Counted from the stretch's first letter, positions 1 to 7,709 are shown. The stretch is 12,002 bases of DNA from JAUREX01 sp044356825 (GCA_044356825.1 JBIKVM010000073.1:1-12002), one strand, 5' to 3'. Notes: a model not told the origin generated them from the letters alone. A program made the numbers and translations.

Positions 1-50
1 ACAATGATCCGGATGGCGCGGTCGATGGTGCCGACATTCTGCTTGAACAT
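1..50 (-). CDS. DUF2892 (YgaP-like) inner-membrane protein, 5' fragment
   Basis: Read on the minus strand, ATG at 50-48 opens a frame that stays open to the window edge and gives MFKQNVGTIDRAIRIIV. This closely resembles the conserved N-terminus of DUF2892 proteins, small two-helix inner-membrane proteins that start with a K-N-x-G-x-x-D-R-x-x-R motif just before the first membrane helix. An AAAGG ribosome-binding sequence lies about eight bases upstream of the ATG. Only 16 full codons are visible, so the membrane helices and any rhodanese fusion cannot be judged. The gene is divergent from the carboxypeptidase gene. The cellular role of the family is poorly defined. Confidence 0.72.
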   Translation of the reverse strand, partial: MFKQNVGTIDRAIRII

Positions 51-206
51 GGCAAGACCTTTCTGAAATTGCAGTGAAGGCAGGATACCAGCCCCGTCGC
101 CCCTGCCAAGCCGCATCCATGCCGCATGCGTGACATGCGCAGCCTTTCCGTCGCGCGCGGGCGCCGCTATCGTGACGCCTGCGTTCCGAACCCTGCCGGA
201 GGACCC

Positions 207-1391
207 ATGCCGCGCGCCCTGATCCACCTCCTTGCCCTGCTGCTTGCGGCCATCGCCGCCGGCCCCGTCGCCGCCGCCTTCGAGACGCGCGCGGGCTCGG
301 CCTGGGTCTATGATGTCGGCACCGGGACCGTCCTGCTCGAGAAGGACGCCGACCGGCCGCTGCCGCCGGCGTCGATGTCGAAGCTCATGACCCTCTACAT
401 GCTGTTCGAGGCGCTGAAGGACGGGCGCGTGACGATGGAGACGACCTTCGCCGTCTCGGCACGCGCCAAGTCGATGGGCGGATCGACCATGTTCCTCAAC
501 GAACAGGACCGCCCGACGGTGCGCGACCTCATCATCGGGATCATCGTCAATTCCGGCAACGACGCCTGCGTCGTCGTGGCCGAGGGCCTTGCGGGCACCG
601 AAGAGGCCTTTGCCCGGCTCATGACCGATCGGGCGCGCGCACTCGGTATGGAACACACCACGCTGGCGAATGCCTCGGGCTGGCCCGATCCCAATCACCG
701 GATGTCGATGCGCGACCTCGGCCTCCTGACGGTGCGGCTGATCGAGGATTTTCCCGAGCACTACGCCTTTTTCGACCTGCGCGAATTCGACTACAAGGAA
801 CGCTCGCCCGCGAACCGGATGAACCGCAACCCGCTCTTCCGCCTCTTCCCGGGCGAGGCGGGCAATGCCGACGCGATCCGGGCCGACGGCCTCAAGACCG
901 GGCACACCTCCGAGGCGGGCTATGGCATCGTCGGGTCGGCCGTGATGGGCGAGCGGCGGGTGGTCGTCGTCGTCTCGGGTCTCGAGTCCGAGCAGGCGCG
1001 CGCGGATGAGACGGCGCGCATCCTGAACTGGGCCTTTCGGCAGTTTCAGACAGTCGATGTCGCGCGCCCGGGCGAGGCGCTTGCCGAGGCGCAGGTCTGG
1101 CTCGGCGCCGCGCCGACCGTCGGCTTGGTGGCCGAGACTGGCGCGACGATCCTGATCCCCGCCTCGGCGCGGGACGGGGTGACGCGCGAGATCGTCTACC
1201 TCTCGCCCGTGCCGGCACCGGTCAAAGCGGGCGACAGGCTCGGCGAACTCGTGATTCGCGTGCCGGGCATGGAGGAGCGGCGGTTGAACGTCGTCGCCGC
1301 CGGAGATGTCGCCGAAGCGGGGTTCACTCGGCGCATCGGTGTCGCGGCAGAGATTCTCATGGCGCGCTTGCGCGAACTTGCGGGCCTCTGA
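207..1391 (+). CDS. dacC: D-alanyl-D-alanine carboxypeptidase (PBP5/6 family, peptidase S11)
   Basis: A periplasmic penicillin-binding protein that removes the terminal D-alanine from peptidoglycan pentapeptides and so limits cross-linking. The product is 394 aa, the usual size for this family. Residues 1-24 form a signal peptide ending in A-A-A. All three catalytic motifs are present: SxxK at S56-M-S-K59 with nucleophile S56, SGN at 116-118, and KTG at 230-232. Residues from about 290 to 365 fit the beta-rich PBP5 C-terminal domain, and the last 25 or so residues look amphipathic, as in the membrane anchor of PBP5/6. The start at 207 is preferred to the open frame beginning at 126 because GGAGGA precedes it and the signal peptide starts there. 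The gene leads the tmk-holB block. Whether it is best named dacA or dacC cannot be settled here. Confidence 0.95.
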   Translation: MPRALIHLLALLLAAIAAGPVAAAFETRAGSAWVYDVGTGTVLLEKDADRPLPPASMSKLMTLYMLFEALKDGRVTMETTFAVSARAKSMGGSTMFLNEQDRPTVRDLIIGIIVNSGNDACVVVAEGLAGTEEAFARLMTDRARALGMEHTTLANASGWPDPNHRMSMRDLGLLTVRLIEDFPEHYAFFDLREFDYKERSPANRMNRNPLFRLFPGEAGNADAIRADGLKTGHTSEAGYGIVGSAVMGERRVVVVVSGLESEQARADETARILNWAFRQFQTVDVARPGEALAEAQVWLGAAPTVGLVAETGATILIPASARDGVTREIVYLSPVPAPVKAGDRLGELVIRVPGMEERRLNVVAAGDVAEAGFTRRIGVAAEILMARLRELAGL

Positions 1392-1395
1392 GGCC

Positions 1396-2004
1396 GTGGC
1401 GCGGCGCTTCATCAGCTTTGAAGGCATCGACGGGTCGGGCAAGTCCACGCAGGCCCGTCTGCTTGCAGCCCATCTGCGCGCCACGGGGCACGATGTGGTG
1501 CTGACGCGCGAACCCGGCGGTTCGCCCGGCGCCGAGGAGATCCGCGCGCTCTTGCTGCGGGGCGAGGCCGATCGCTGGTCGGCGGAAACGGAGATCCTGC
1601 TCTTTACCGCCGCCCGGCGCGACCACCTCGAACGCACGATCCGCCCCGCGCTCGGGCGCGGCGCGACGGTCGTGACCGACCGTTTCGCCGATTCGACCCG
1701 CGTCTATCAGGGCATCACGCGAGGCGATCTGCGCGGCATCGTCGACCGGCTGCACGCGCTGATGATCGGGGTCGAACCCGATCTGACCTTCGTCGTCGAC
1801 ATCGCCCCCGCGACAGGCCTTGCCCGCGCCGCCGCCCGTAGCGACGGCGAGCAGCGGTTCGAGGGGATGGGCCTTGCGATGCAAGAGGCAATGCGGGCGG
1901 GTTTTCTGGCGCTGGCGCAGGATTTTCCGGAGCGAGTGCGGATCATCGACGGCGACCGTCCGGCTGACGCGATCGCGGCCGACATCGCGGCGCAGCTGCG
2001 ATGA
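1396..2004 (+). CDS. tmk: Thymidylate kinase
   Basis: Phosphorylates dTMP to dTDP with ATP in the cytoplasm, an essential step in dTTP synthesis. The 202-aa length is normal for the family. The N-terminus carries the P-loop G-I-D-G-S-G-K-S-T at residues 10-18. The DR(F/Y) motif that contacts the substrate lies at D95-R96-F97, followed by S-T-R-V-Y-Q-G. The LID region near residues 139-160 is rich in arginine and ends in a Q-R-F-E segment typical of bacterial TMPKs. GTG at 1396 is chosen because the protein then starts just before the conserved R-F-I-S-F-E-G strand, with TGAGG of the upstream stop region acting as ribosome-binding site. A longer frame from 1306 would overlap the carboxypeptidase gene by 86 bases and add a non-conserved tail. 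The stop overlaps the holB start as ATGA. Confidence 0.96.
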   Translation: MARRFISFEGIDGSGKSTQARLLAAHLRATGHDVVLTREPGGSPGAEEIRALLLRGEADRWSAETEILLFTAARRDHLERTIRPALGRGATVVTDRFADSTRVYQGITRGDLRGIVDRLHALMIGVEPDLTFVVDIAPATGLARAAARSDGEQRFEGMGLAMQEAMRAGFLALAQDFPERVRIIDGDRPADAIAADIAAQLR

Positions 2005-3146
2005 TCGAGGCCGAACCGCCCGAGCCCGACCGCATCGAGGGCGCGCCCCACCCCCGCATGACGCAGCGGCTGTTCGGGCAGGTGCGGGCCGAGGCGGAAT
2101 TCCTCGCGGCTCTTGCCGGCAATCGGCTGCACCACGGCTGGCTCATCACCGGGCCGCGGGGGATCGGCAAGGCGACGCTTGCCTGGCGCATCGCGCGCCA
2201 TCTGCTTGCGGCGCCTGCAACCGGCGAAGCGGGCCTATTCGGCGCGCCAGAGCCGGCGCAGAGCCTCGATGTCGCACCCGACCATCCCGTTGTCCGCCGT
2301 ATGGCGGCGCTGAGCGAGCCACGTCTGTTCCTGCTGCGCCGCCCGACCGACGAGAAGGGCGAAAAATTGCGTACCGAGATCACCGTGGACGAGGTGCGGA
2401 AGTTGTCGAGCTTCTTCGGGCTCAGCGCGGCGGATGGCGGCCGCCGCGTCGCCATCGTCGATGCGGCGGACGACCTCAACACATCGGCTGCGAACGCCCT
2501 GCTCAAGCAACTCGAGGAACCGCCCAGGGATGCGGTGCTTCTGCTCGTCGCGCATCAGCCTGCGCGCGTGCTGCCCACGATCCGCTCGCGCTGCCGGACG
2601 CTGCGGCTGCAGCCGCTTGGTGCCGATGCATTGCACGCGGCGCTCTCGGCCGCGCTCGGCCCGGATGCACCGGACCCCGAGGCGGCGCGGACGATCGCGG
2701 CGCTTGCCGAGGGCTCCGTGGGAACCGCGGTCGAGCTTGCACTTCAGGATGGTGTAGCGCTCTATGGGCGGCTCGTGGCGCTCATGGACGCGATGCCAAA
2801 CGCGCCACGCGCGCCGCTCATCGCGCTCGCCGAAGAGGTCGCATCGGGGGGCGCGAAGGATCCGCACCGGCTGCGGATGATCCTCACGCTGACCGACCGG
2901 CTGCTCGTGCGGCTCGCGCGGACGGGGGCCGAAGGAAGCCCGCCTCCCGAAGCCCTTCCGCAAGAGGGCCGCATCCTTTGCCGGCTTTCGCCGGATCCGG
3001 CCGCTGGGCGGAAATGGGCCGATCTGACGGCCGACATCACCGACCGCGTGCGCCGGGGCCGGGCGGTCAACCTTGACCCCGCGACGCTTCTTGTCGATAT
3101 GCTCCTGCGCATCGACGCCGCGGCGGGATCGTCCGCACAAAGGTAA
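2001..3146 (+). CDS. holB: DNA polymerase III subunit delta'
   Basis: A component of the clamp-loader complex, which loads the beta sliding clamp on DNA. The 381-aa protein has an AAA+ fold with a P-loop, G-P-R-G-I-G-K-A-T, at residues 51-59. A Walker-B-like V-D-A-A-D-D segment follows near residue 153, then the N-A-L-L-K-Q-L-E-E-P-P motif common to delta' and gamma/tau. The SRC motif, which helps trigger ATP hydrolysis in the neighbouring subunit, is at S196-R197-C198. The ATG overlaps the tmk stop (ATGA, 2001-2004), which implies translational coupling. The tmk-holB-TatD order is also found in Escherichia coli (tmk-holB-ycfH), which supports the call. The N-terminal 20 residues are a short acidic, proline-rich extension; extensions of this kind occur in alphaproteobacterial HolB. 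Confidence 0.94.
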   Translation: MIEAEPPEPDRIEGAPHPRMTQRLFGQVRAEAEFLAALAGNRLHHGWLITGPRGIGKATLAWRIARHLLAAPATGEAGLFGAPEPAQSLDVAPDHPVVRRMAALSEPRLFLLRRPTDEKGEKLRTEITVDEVRKLSSFFGLSAADGGRRVAIVDAADDLNTSAANALLKQLEEPPRDAVLLLVAHQPARVLPTIRSRCRTLRLQPLGADALHAALSAALGPDAPDPEAARTIAALAEGSVGTAVELALQDGVALYGRLVALMDAMPNAPRAPLIALAEEVASGGAKDPHRLRMILTLTDRLLVRLARTGAEGSPPPEALPQEGRILCRLSPDPAAGRKWADLTADITDRVRRGRAVNLDPATLLVDMLLRIDAAAGSSAQR

Positions 3147-3149
3147 CCC

Positions 3150-3959
3150 ATGCCGACCCTCCCGCCCGAGATCGTCGACAGCCATTGCCATCTGGATTTT
3201 CCGGAGCTGGCCGAGGATCTGCCCGGCGTGATCGCGCGCGCCGAGGCCGCGGGCGTGCGGCGGATGGTGACGATCTGTACCCGGCTGCGCAACGAACCCG
3301 CCGTGCGCGCCATCGCCGAGCGCTTCGCGGGCGTCTTCTATGCCGCCGGCACGCATCCGATGTCGGCCGCCGAAGAGCCGATCGCCACGCCCGAGGCGCT
3401 TTGCGCCATCGCGCGCCACCCCAAATGCGTGGGCATCGGCGAGACGGGCCTCGATTACCACTACACCGCCGAAAGCCGCACGCAGCAGATCGAGAGCCTG
3501 CTTGCCCATATCGAGGCCGCGCGGCGCACGGGCCTGCCGCTCATCATCCATGCCCGGGGCGCGGATGAGGAGATGGCCGCGATCCTGACGCGCGAGCATC
3601 GGGCGGGGCCGTTCGGGGGCGTTATGCACTGCTTTTCCTCTGGGGCGGCACTCGCCGAGGCGGCGCTCGGGATCGGGTTCTACCTCTCGATGTCGGGGAT
3701 CGCGGCCTTTCCGAAATCGGCGCCCTTGCGCGCGATCTTCGCCGCCGCCCCGCGCGATCGGCTGCTGGCCGAGACCGACGCCCCCTATCTCGCCCCGCCC
3801 CCCCATCGCGGCAAGCGGTGCGAGCCTGCCTTTACCGCCCTGACGGTGGCGGCCGTCGCCCCCGACCTCGGGCTAGAGCCCGGCGAACTCGCGCGCATCA
3901 CCACCGCCAATTTCGACCGCCTGTTCACCCGCGCCGCGCGCGCGAGCCGGGCCGCGTGA
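3150..3959 (+). CDS. TatD family metal-dependent hydrolase (YcfH type)
   Basis: A cytoplasmic TIM-barrel hydrolase of the TatD/YcfH family, members of which act as Mg-dependent DNases or deoxyribonuclease-like phosphoesterases. The 269-aa length is typical. The metal ligands are all visible: H12-x-H14 in V-D-S-H-C-H-L-D, E98 in G-I-G-E-T-G-L-D, H134 in I-I-H-A-R, H160 in H-C-F-S-S, and D210 in E-T-D-A-P-Y-L. It starts three bases after the holB stop, with AAAGG just upstream. Its place behind tmk and holB matches E. coli ycfH rather than the tat operon, so it is the YcfH-type paralogue and has no link to Tat export. The natural substrate is unknown. Confidence 0.94.
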   Translation: MPTLPPEIVDSHCHLDFPELAEDLPGVIARAEAAGVRRMVTICTRLRNEPAVRAIAERFAGVFYAAGTHPMSAAEEPIATPEALCAIARHPKCVGIGETGLDYHYTAESRTQQIESLLAHIEAARRTGLPLIIHARGADEEMAAILTREHRAGPFGGVMHCFSSGAALAEAALGIGFYLSMSGIAAFPKSAPLRAIFAAAPRDRLLAETDAPYLAPPPHRGKRCEPAFTALTVAAVAPDLGLEPGELARITTANFDRLFTRAARASRAA

Positions 3960-4756
3960 TGGCGCGGCTCGTCTTCACCATCCTCGGCTGCGGATCGTCG
4001 GGGGGCGTGCCGCGGCTTGGCAACGACTGGGGCGATTGCGACCCGGGCAATCCCAAGAACAACCGCCGCCGCTGCTCGATGCTGATCGAGCGGCACGAGG
4101 GCCGGGGCACGACGCGGGTGCTGATCGACACCACGCCCGACATGCGGGCGCAGCTTCTCGATGCGGGTGTCGGGACGCTCGACGCGGTGGTCTATACCCA
4201 TGCGCACGCCGATCATGTCCACGGCATCGATGATCTGCGCCAGATCGTCTACAACATGCGCCGCCGCCTGCCGGTCTGGGCCGACGGCCCGACGCAGGAG
4301 GCGCTCATCGCCCGTTTCGGCTATGCCTTTGTGCAGCCCGCGGGGTCGCCCTATCCGCCGATCCTCGATCTGAACCCGATCCGGGGGGCGTTCGAGATCG
4401 CGGGCGCGGGCGGCGCGATCCCCTTGCAGCCCTTCGAGGTCGGGCACGGCACGACCGACGCGCTGGGCTTCCGCATCCACGATCTGGCCTATCTGCCCGA
4501 TGTCGCGACCATCCCCGAGGCCGCCTGGACGCATCTGCGCGGCCTCGACTGCTGGGTGCTCGACGCGCTGCGGCGCGCGCCGCATCCGACGCACGCGCAT
4601 CTGGCGCTCTCGCTCGAATGGATCGCCCGTGCCGCGCCGCGGCGCGCGGTGCTCACGAACATGCACCTCGATCTCGACCACGCGACCGTCGCGGCCGAGA
4701 CGCCCGAGCACGTCACCCCCGCCCATGACGGCATGACGATTTCCTACGACATCTGA
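3959..4756 (+). CDS. Metallo-beta-lactamase fold hydrolase, PhnP-like
   Basis: A 265-aa cytoplasmic metallohydrolase of the PhnP/lipoyltransferase-associated branch of the metallo-beta-lactamase superfamily; relatives cleave cyclic phosphodiesters. The N-terminus has the branch signature G-C-G-S-S-G-G-V-P at residues 10-18 and an N-R-R-R-C-S-M-L-I segment. The di-metal site is seen as H81-x-H83-x-D85-H86, with further candidate ligands H163 (G-H-G-T-T-D), an Asp in the W-V-L-D-A-L segment near residue 200, and H236 in N-M-H-L-D-L-D-H. The ATG at 3959 overlaps the TatD stop as TGATG, suggesting coupled translation; an in-frame GTG directly before it is a less likely start. Many alphaproteobacteria carry this gene after tatD. 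It lies outside any phosphonate cluster, so the substrate should not be assumed from PhnP. Confidence 0.9.
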   Translation: MARLVFTILGCGSSGGVPRLGNDWGDCDPGNPKNNRRRCSMLIERHEGRGTTRVLIDTTPDMRAQLLDAGVGTLDAVVYTHAHADHVHGIDDLRQIVYNMRRRLPVWADGPTQEALIARFGYAFVQPAGSPYPPILDLNPIRGAFEIAGAGGAIPLQPFEVGHGTTDALGFRIHDLAYLPDVATIPEAAWTHLRGLDCWVLDALRRAPHPTHAHLALSLEWIARAAPRRAVLTNMHLDLDHATVAAETPEHVTPAHDGMTISYDI

Positions 4757-4757
4757 C

Positions 4758-5687
4758 ATGATCGCACTCATCCAGGTGATCGCGCCGGTCTTCCTGCTGA
4801 TCGGAGCGGGGTTCGTGATCGCGAAGGTCGGCGTGTTGGCGCCGGAGGCAATCGACGCACTTCTGCGCTTTGCCCAGGTCATCGCGATCCCGGTGCTTCT
4901 GTTTCATGCGATGTCGACCCTCGATCCAGCCCAGAGCTTCGATCCACGGATGCTCGCCTCGTTCTTCGCCGGCGCCATCCTGAGCTTCGCGATCTGCCTT
5001 GCGGGAGCACGCTATCTGTTCGGTCGGCCGATCGAAGAGAGTGTCGCCATCGGCTTTTGCGGCATGTTCTCGAACACCGTCATGCTCGCCCTCGCCGTTG
5101 GCGAGCGCGCCTATGGTGCGGCGGCGCTGCCCTCGATCTTCGCGATCATCGCGCTGCATGCGCCGGTCGGATATCTGGTGGGGATCACGACGATGGAGGC
5201 GGTGCGCAGCCGGGGACTGGGGTTCGCGCAGGCGGCACGCCGGATCGCGCGCAGCATGTTCGGCAATGTCTTCGTGCTTTCGATCGGATCGGGGCTGGTG
5301 CTGAACGTCAGCGGGCTCACCTTGCCCGAGGTGGTCACGGGAGCGATCGAGATGATGGTGCGCGCGGCCATTCCGGTGGCGATCTTCGCGCTTGGCGGCA
5401 TCCTCGCGCGCTACAGCCCGGCCGGCGACATGCGGCTTATCGGGTTCGTGACAGCGGTCTCTCTCATCCTGCACCCGGCGCTGACACTGGGGATCGGGGA
5501 ACTGCTCGGGGTGGCACCCGACGCGCTCCGCGCAGCCGTCATCACGGCCGCCATGGCCCCTGGTGTAAACACCTATGTCTTTGCAGGGTTCTATGGTACA
5601 GGACAGAGGATTGCGGCCGCGACCGTACTGGTTGCGACGGCAAGCTGCGTTCTGACCGGGCTCGGATGGCTCGCAATCCTCGGCTGA
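4758..5687 (+). CDS. AEC (auxin efflux carrier) family transporter
   Basis: A 309-aa polytopic inner-membrane protein with roughly ten hydrophobic segments arranged as two similar halves, the usual design of the AEC/BART superfamily. The N-terminal segment (V-I-A-P-V-F-L-L-I-G-A-G-F) and the C-terminal M-A-P-G-V-N-T-Y-V-F stretch with helix-breaking Pro/Gly and Asn are characteristic. Family members carry organic acids, amino acids or auxin-like compounds; the substrate cannot be read from sequence. It begins one base after the metallo-beta-lactamase stop and has no strong ribosome-binding sequence, so it is probably translated from the same message by coupling. It is the last clear gene of the housekeeping block. 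Confidence 0.9.
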   Translation: MIALIQVIAPVFLLIGAGFVIAKVGVLAPEAIDALLRFAQVIAIPVLLFHAMSTLDPAQSFDPRMLASFFAGAILSFAICLAGARYLFGRPIEESVAIGFCGMFSNTVMLALAVGERAYGAAALPSIFAIIALHAPVGYLVGITTMEAVRSRGLGFAQAARRIARSMFGNVFVLSIGSGLVLNVSGLTLPEVVTGAIEMMVRAAIPVAIFALGGILARYSPAGDMRLIGFVTAVSLILHPALTLGIGELLGVAPDALRAAVITAAMAPGVNTYVFAGFYGTGQRIAAATVLVATASCVLTGLGWLAILG

Positions 5688-5736
5688 CGGGTTAAAGCTT
5701 CGGCGCGCTGCGTCGTTTCACGGGGTGGAGGACGAC

Positions 5737-6084
5737 ATGCGCGCGGAATTCCTTGACGGCATCGACATAGGTGGCTTCCCCCGCCAGAACTTCGCGCGCG
5801 GCGCGACAGTGGTTGCCCCCGACGCGGCCGCCGACCGGCTCTGCTATGTAGCCTCGGGCAGTGTGCGCAACCCGACGAGCGGGGCGCGCATTGGACCGGG
5901 CGGCGTGCTTGCGCTGACCGAGTTTCTGGCTGACAGCCCGGCACGGGCGCCGTGGATCGCCTGCGAGCCGTGCACGGTCGCCCATCTGCCGCGCGATGCG
6001 GTGCGCGCGACGCTGCAATCGGGCGATCCGATCACCTGGACGCTGGCGCGGATCCTCGCGCTTGAGGCGCTCGGCACATCGTGA
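5737..6084 (+). CDS. Stand-alone CRP-like (cNMP-binding-fold) domain protein, degenerate
   Basis: A 115-aa protein with no signal peptide or membrane segment. The pattern D-R-L-C-Y-V-A-S-G-S-V, a Gly-rich turn (I-G-P-G-G-V-L), then T-E-F-L and a C-T-V-A-H-L-P strand resembles the jelly-roll core of CRP/FNR sensor domains (v.y.v..G.v ... pG...g...l ... v..l.r). There is no helix-turn-helix domain, and the ligand-binding cassette (G-E-x-x-L plus an R-A/S-A pair) is not conserved, so cNMP binding is doubtful. ATG at 5737 has GGAGGA four bases upstream and is preferred to the in-frame GTG at 5725. Its stop overlaps the next start (GTGA at 6081-6084), and the two products look like diverged paralogues. 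The family call is by pattern only. Confidence 0.6.
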   Translation: MRAEFLDGIDIGGFPRQNFARGATVVAPDAAADRLCYVASGSVRNPTSGARIGPGGVLALTEFLADSPARAPWIACEPCTVAHLPRDAVRATLQSGDPITWTLARILALEALGTS

Positions 6085-6464
6085 CGATCCAGCCCGACCT
6101 CTCGCGCTCGGATCTGTGCCGTCTCGGGATCGCAGTCGCACAGGGCGTGGTGCGGCTCGTCCACGGCGAGGTCTTGGTGCTGCCGCGCACCGAGGTCGAT
6201 CATGTCTTCGTCATCCGCCGCGGCGCGGTGCTGAGCTTCGAAGGCGGATCGGCGCGCCTTGTGGCGGCCCCCGGCGTGATCGGGTTGGGCGAGTTGATCG
6301 CGGGTGGGCGCTGGCGCAGCCTGATCGTGGCGCATGGCCCGACCGAGGTGCAGGCGCTGCCGGCGCAGATGCTTGGTCGGCGGATGGCCGAGATCCCGGC
6401 GACCCATCGCCGCCTGTTGGCCGGTCTGGCCCAGGAAGCCACGCCACATCAGCGCGCAAAGTGA
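6081..6464 (+). CDS. Second stand-alone CRP-like (cNMP-binding-fold) domain protein
   Basis: A 127-aa cytoplasmic protein starting at a GTG that overlaps the previous stop as GTGA, which implies coupled synthesis with its neighbour. Residues about 39-100 follow the cNMP-binding barrel more clearly than the first copy: D-H-V-F-V-I-R-R-G-A-V, a P-G-V-I-G-L-G-E-L turn and helix, then S-L-I-V-A-H-G-P-T-E-V-Q-A-L-P. The G-L-G-E-L element corresponds to the phosphate-binding G-E of CRP, but no matching Arg-Ser/Thr-Ala appears at the usual spacing. No DNA-binding domain follows; the C-terminus is a short helix. It could be a sensor or protein-interaction domain working with its neighbour. Function unknown. 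Confidence 0.65.
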   Translation: MTIQPDLSRSDLCRLGIAVAQGVVRLVHGEVLVLPRTEVDHVFVIRRGAVLSFEGGSARLVAAPGVIGLGELIAGGRWRSLIVAHGPTEVQALPAQMLGRRMAEIPATHRRLLAGLAQEATPHQRAK

Positions 6465-6570
6465 CCAAAGCAGCATCATGGTAAACTTTGCCAAACATTC
6501 GACGGAAGAATCGCGTGCAAAGACAAATTTTCATGGCTAGATATTTGAACGATCCAGCCAGCAGGTTGCG
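6465..6570. other. A+T-richer intergenic gap, probable promoter region for the NHLP-like operon
   Basis: This 106-base gap is visibly richer in A and T than the coding DNA on either side and is the only real break between 5737 and 8002. It probably holds the promoter of the three-gene unit starting at 6571. A TAGATA at 6538-6543 could be a -10 element, but the hexamer 17 bases upstream (GTGCAA) matches the -35 consensus poorly. No sigma-54 motif, CtrA-type TTAA-N7-TTAA or terminator hairpin was seen. A 20-codon open frame (6478-6540) lies inside but has no convincing ribosome-binding sequence. Confidence 0.4.
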
Positions 6571-6966
6571 ATGATGCCGCAAAACAGTTCCAATGCGCTC
6601 GTACCGTACGAGGCCCCCGGGTCCGTCGTCCCGCTGCATCGCGCCATGCCGGGCGATACGCCCTTCAAGCTCGTGCGCGATGATGTGGAATTGCACGACC
6701 GTGCCGAAGTGGTGAAGTTCCTGCCCGACATTCTGGGCCGGGCGCTTGCGCGCATCTGGATCGATCCGACATTCTACGCCGAGTTCAGCACCAATCCCAA
6801 GGCCTGCCTCGAGCGCGCCGGGGTCCATCTGCCCGAGGCGATCTCGATCGAGTTCTCGAAGGCCATAGCGGACCGGCCCAAGATCGTCGTCTACGAGCAG
6901 AAACCGAACTCGCGCTTCAAGGTTCGCGTCCTCTACCTCCAGCTTGTGATGATGGCGGGGAAATGA
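6571..6966 (+). CDS. Protein with NHLP / nitrile-hydratase-alpha-like leader domain
   Basis: A 131-aa cytoplasmic protein. Residues about 54-95 strongly resemble the NHLP leader domain, a relative of nitrile hydratase alpha used as leader of some ribosomal peptide natural products. Key positions are W63-x-D65-P66-x-F68, then N75-P76-K77 with C79, then G84-V-x-L87-P88-E89 and an I-x-I-E-F strand. The first 45 residues are unlike the family. The 30-residue C-terminal tail is basic and hydrophobic, has no Gly-Gly processing site and no Cys/Ser/Thr-rich core, so it does not look like an ordinary peptide precursor. The start could be 6571 or the adjacent ATG at 6574. Its stop overlaps the next gene as ATGA. 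Known NHLP operons also encode maturases or NHLM transporters; none is visible here. The domain call is by motif only. Confidence 0.6.
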   Translation: MMPQNSSNALVPYEAPGSVVPLHRAMPGDTPFKLVRDDVELHDRAEVVKFLPDILGRALARIWIDPTFYAEFSTNPKACLERAGVHLPEAISIEFSKAIADRPKIVVYEQKPNSRFKVRVLYLQLVMMAGK

Positions 6967-7709
6967 TCGCAGCGCTTCGCGGCATTCTCGCCGCGCTGGC
7001 GCTTGCCTGCGGCATCTGCACTCCAGCCCTTGCTCAGGATGTCGCGGGCGATGATCGCGCGGTATTCGAAGCAGCCGCCGAAGCGATGCGCCTTCGTGAC
7101 CACGCCACGGCCTTCGACCTGTTCGAGGTTCTGGCTGAAAAGGACCTGCCGGAGGCGCAGTTCATCATCGCCGGCCTCCTGTGGGAAGGGCGCGGCCGGA
7201 CGCAGAACTTCCGAGATGCGCTCTACTGGGCGTGGCTTGCGAAACTCGGGACCAGCGTGGCGGTCGATGCTCTGACACTCGGGATCACGGGCGATCAGGA
7301 GTCACTCCTGGCGGCGAAGCGGGCGCTGGAAGAGAACGCGCAGACCGGACGGGCGGCGGATGCGATCATCGCGCGAATCGTGCCCTCGGTGTCGGTCGAA
7401 CAGCAGGCCGAGATCGTGGCGCGCATCGCAACCCGCCTCGAAGCGCAACTCGCCGAAGGCCGTCGCGATGCGGTCATGAAATACGCCATCCTCAAGAGCG
7501 AGATCATGGCCGAACCCGATCTCGAGACGGCCTATGTCTGGTTCTCGATCGGCCGCGCGCTCGGGATCATCGGCGCGCAGGAGAAACTCGACGCGGTCGC
7601 GGACCTGATGGAAGACGAGATGCTGCTTGCCGCTCAGACCAAGGCTGCCGAGGTCTTCGCGACGTCAGCCTTCGGCAACGCAGGGGCGAACCGGAGCGTC
7701 CAGCCATGA
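6963..7709 (+). CDS. Secreted Sel1-like/TPR-like repeat protein
   Basis: A 248-aa protein with an N-terminal signal peptide (hydrophobic core after R6, probable cleavage after A-L-A near residue 24), so probably periplasmic. Residues about 32-100 show Sel1-type helical repeats: A-x-x-L-F-E-V-L-A-E-K-D-L-P-E-A-Q followed by L-L-W-E-G-R-G-R and A-L-Y-W-A-W-L-A. A second, weaker repeat near residues 170-215 contains A-Y-V-W-F-S-I-G-R-A-L-G. Such proteins usually act as scaffolds for protein partners. The ATG overlaps the NHLP-like gene's stop as ATGA with GGCGGGG upstream, and its own stop overlaps the following start the same way, so the three products are probably made together. No catalytic motif was seen. 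Confidence 0.78.
   Translation: MIAALRGILAALALACGICTPALAQDVAGDDRAVFEAAAEAMRLRDHATAFDLFEVLAEKDLPEAQFIIAGLLWEGRGRTQNFRDALYWAWLAKLGTSVAVDALTLGITGDQESLLAAKRALEENAQTGRAADAIIARIVPSVSVEQQAEIVARIATRLEAQLAEGRRDAVMKYAILKSEIMAEPDLETAYVWFSIGRALGIIGAQEKLDAVADLMEDEMLLAAQTKAAEVFATSAFGNAGANRSVQP

Noticed and set aside
3..77. Plus-strand frame ending in TGA at 75-77, a possible 3' end of an upstream gene
   Set aside because: It gives no recognisable C-terminus, while the minus strand over the same bases gives the conserved DUF2892 N-terminus with a ribosome-binding sequence.
126..206. N-terminal extension of the carboxypeptidase
   Set aside because: It would place 27 unrelated residues before a good signal peptide and has no ribosome-binding site as strong as GGAGGA before 207.
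1820..3076. 418-codon plus-strand frame inside tmk and holB
   Set aside because: Low-complexity Arg/Ala/Pro translation without motifs, overlapping two well-supported genes in another frame.
2235..3806. 523-codon open frame on the minus strand
   Set aside because: It lies antisense to holB and tatD, both with complete conserved motifs. Its Arg/Gly/His-rich translation is typical of the shadow of high-GC codon bias.
6478..6540. 20-codon open frame in the A+T-richer gap, a possible leader peptide
   Set aside because: No convincing ribosome-binding sequence and no attenuator-like hairpins; a frame this short can arise by chance.
6515..6543. Possible sigma-70 promoter (GTGCAA, 17 bases, TAGATA)
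   Set aside because: The -35 match is about half of the consensus and the -10 is only fair; not strong enough to annotate as a defined promoter.
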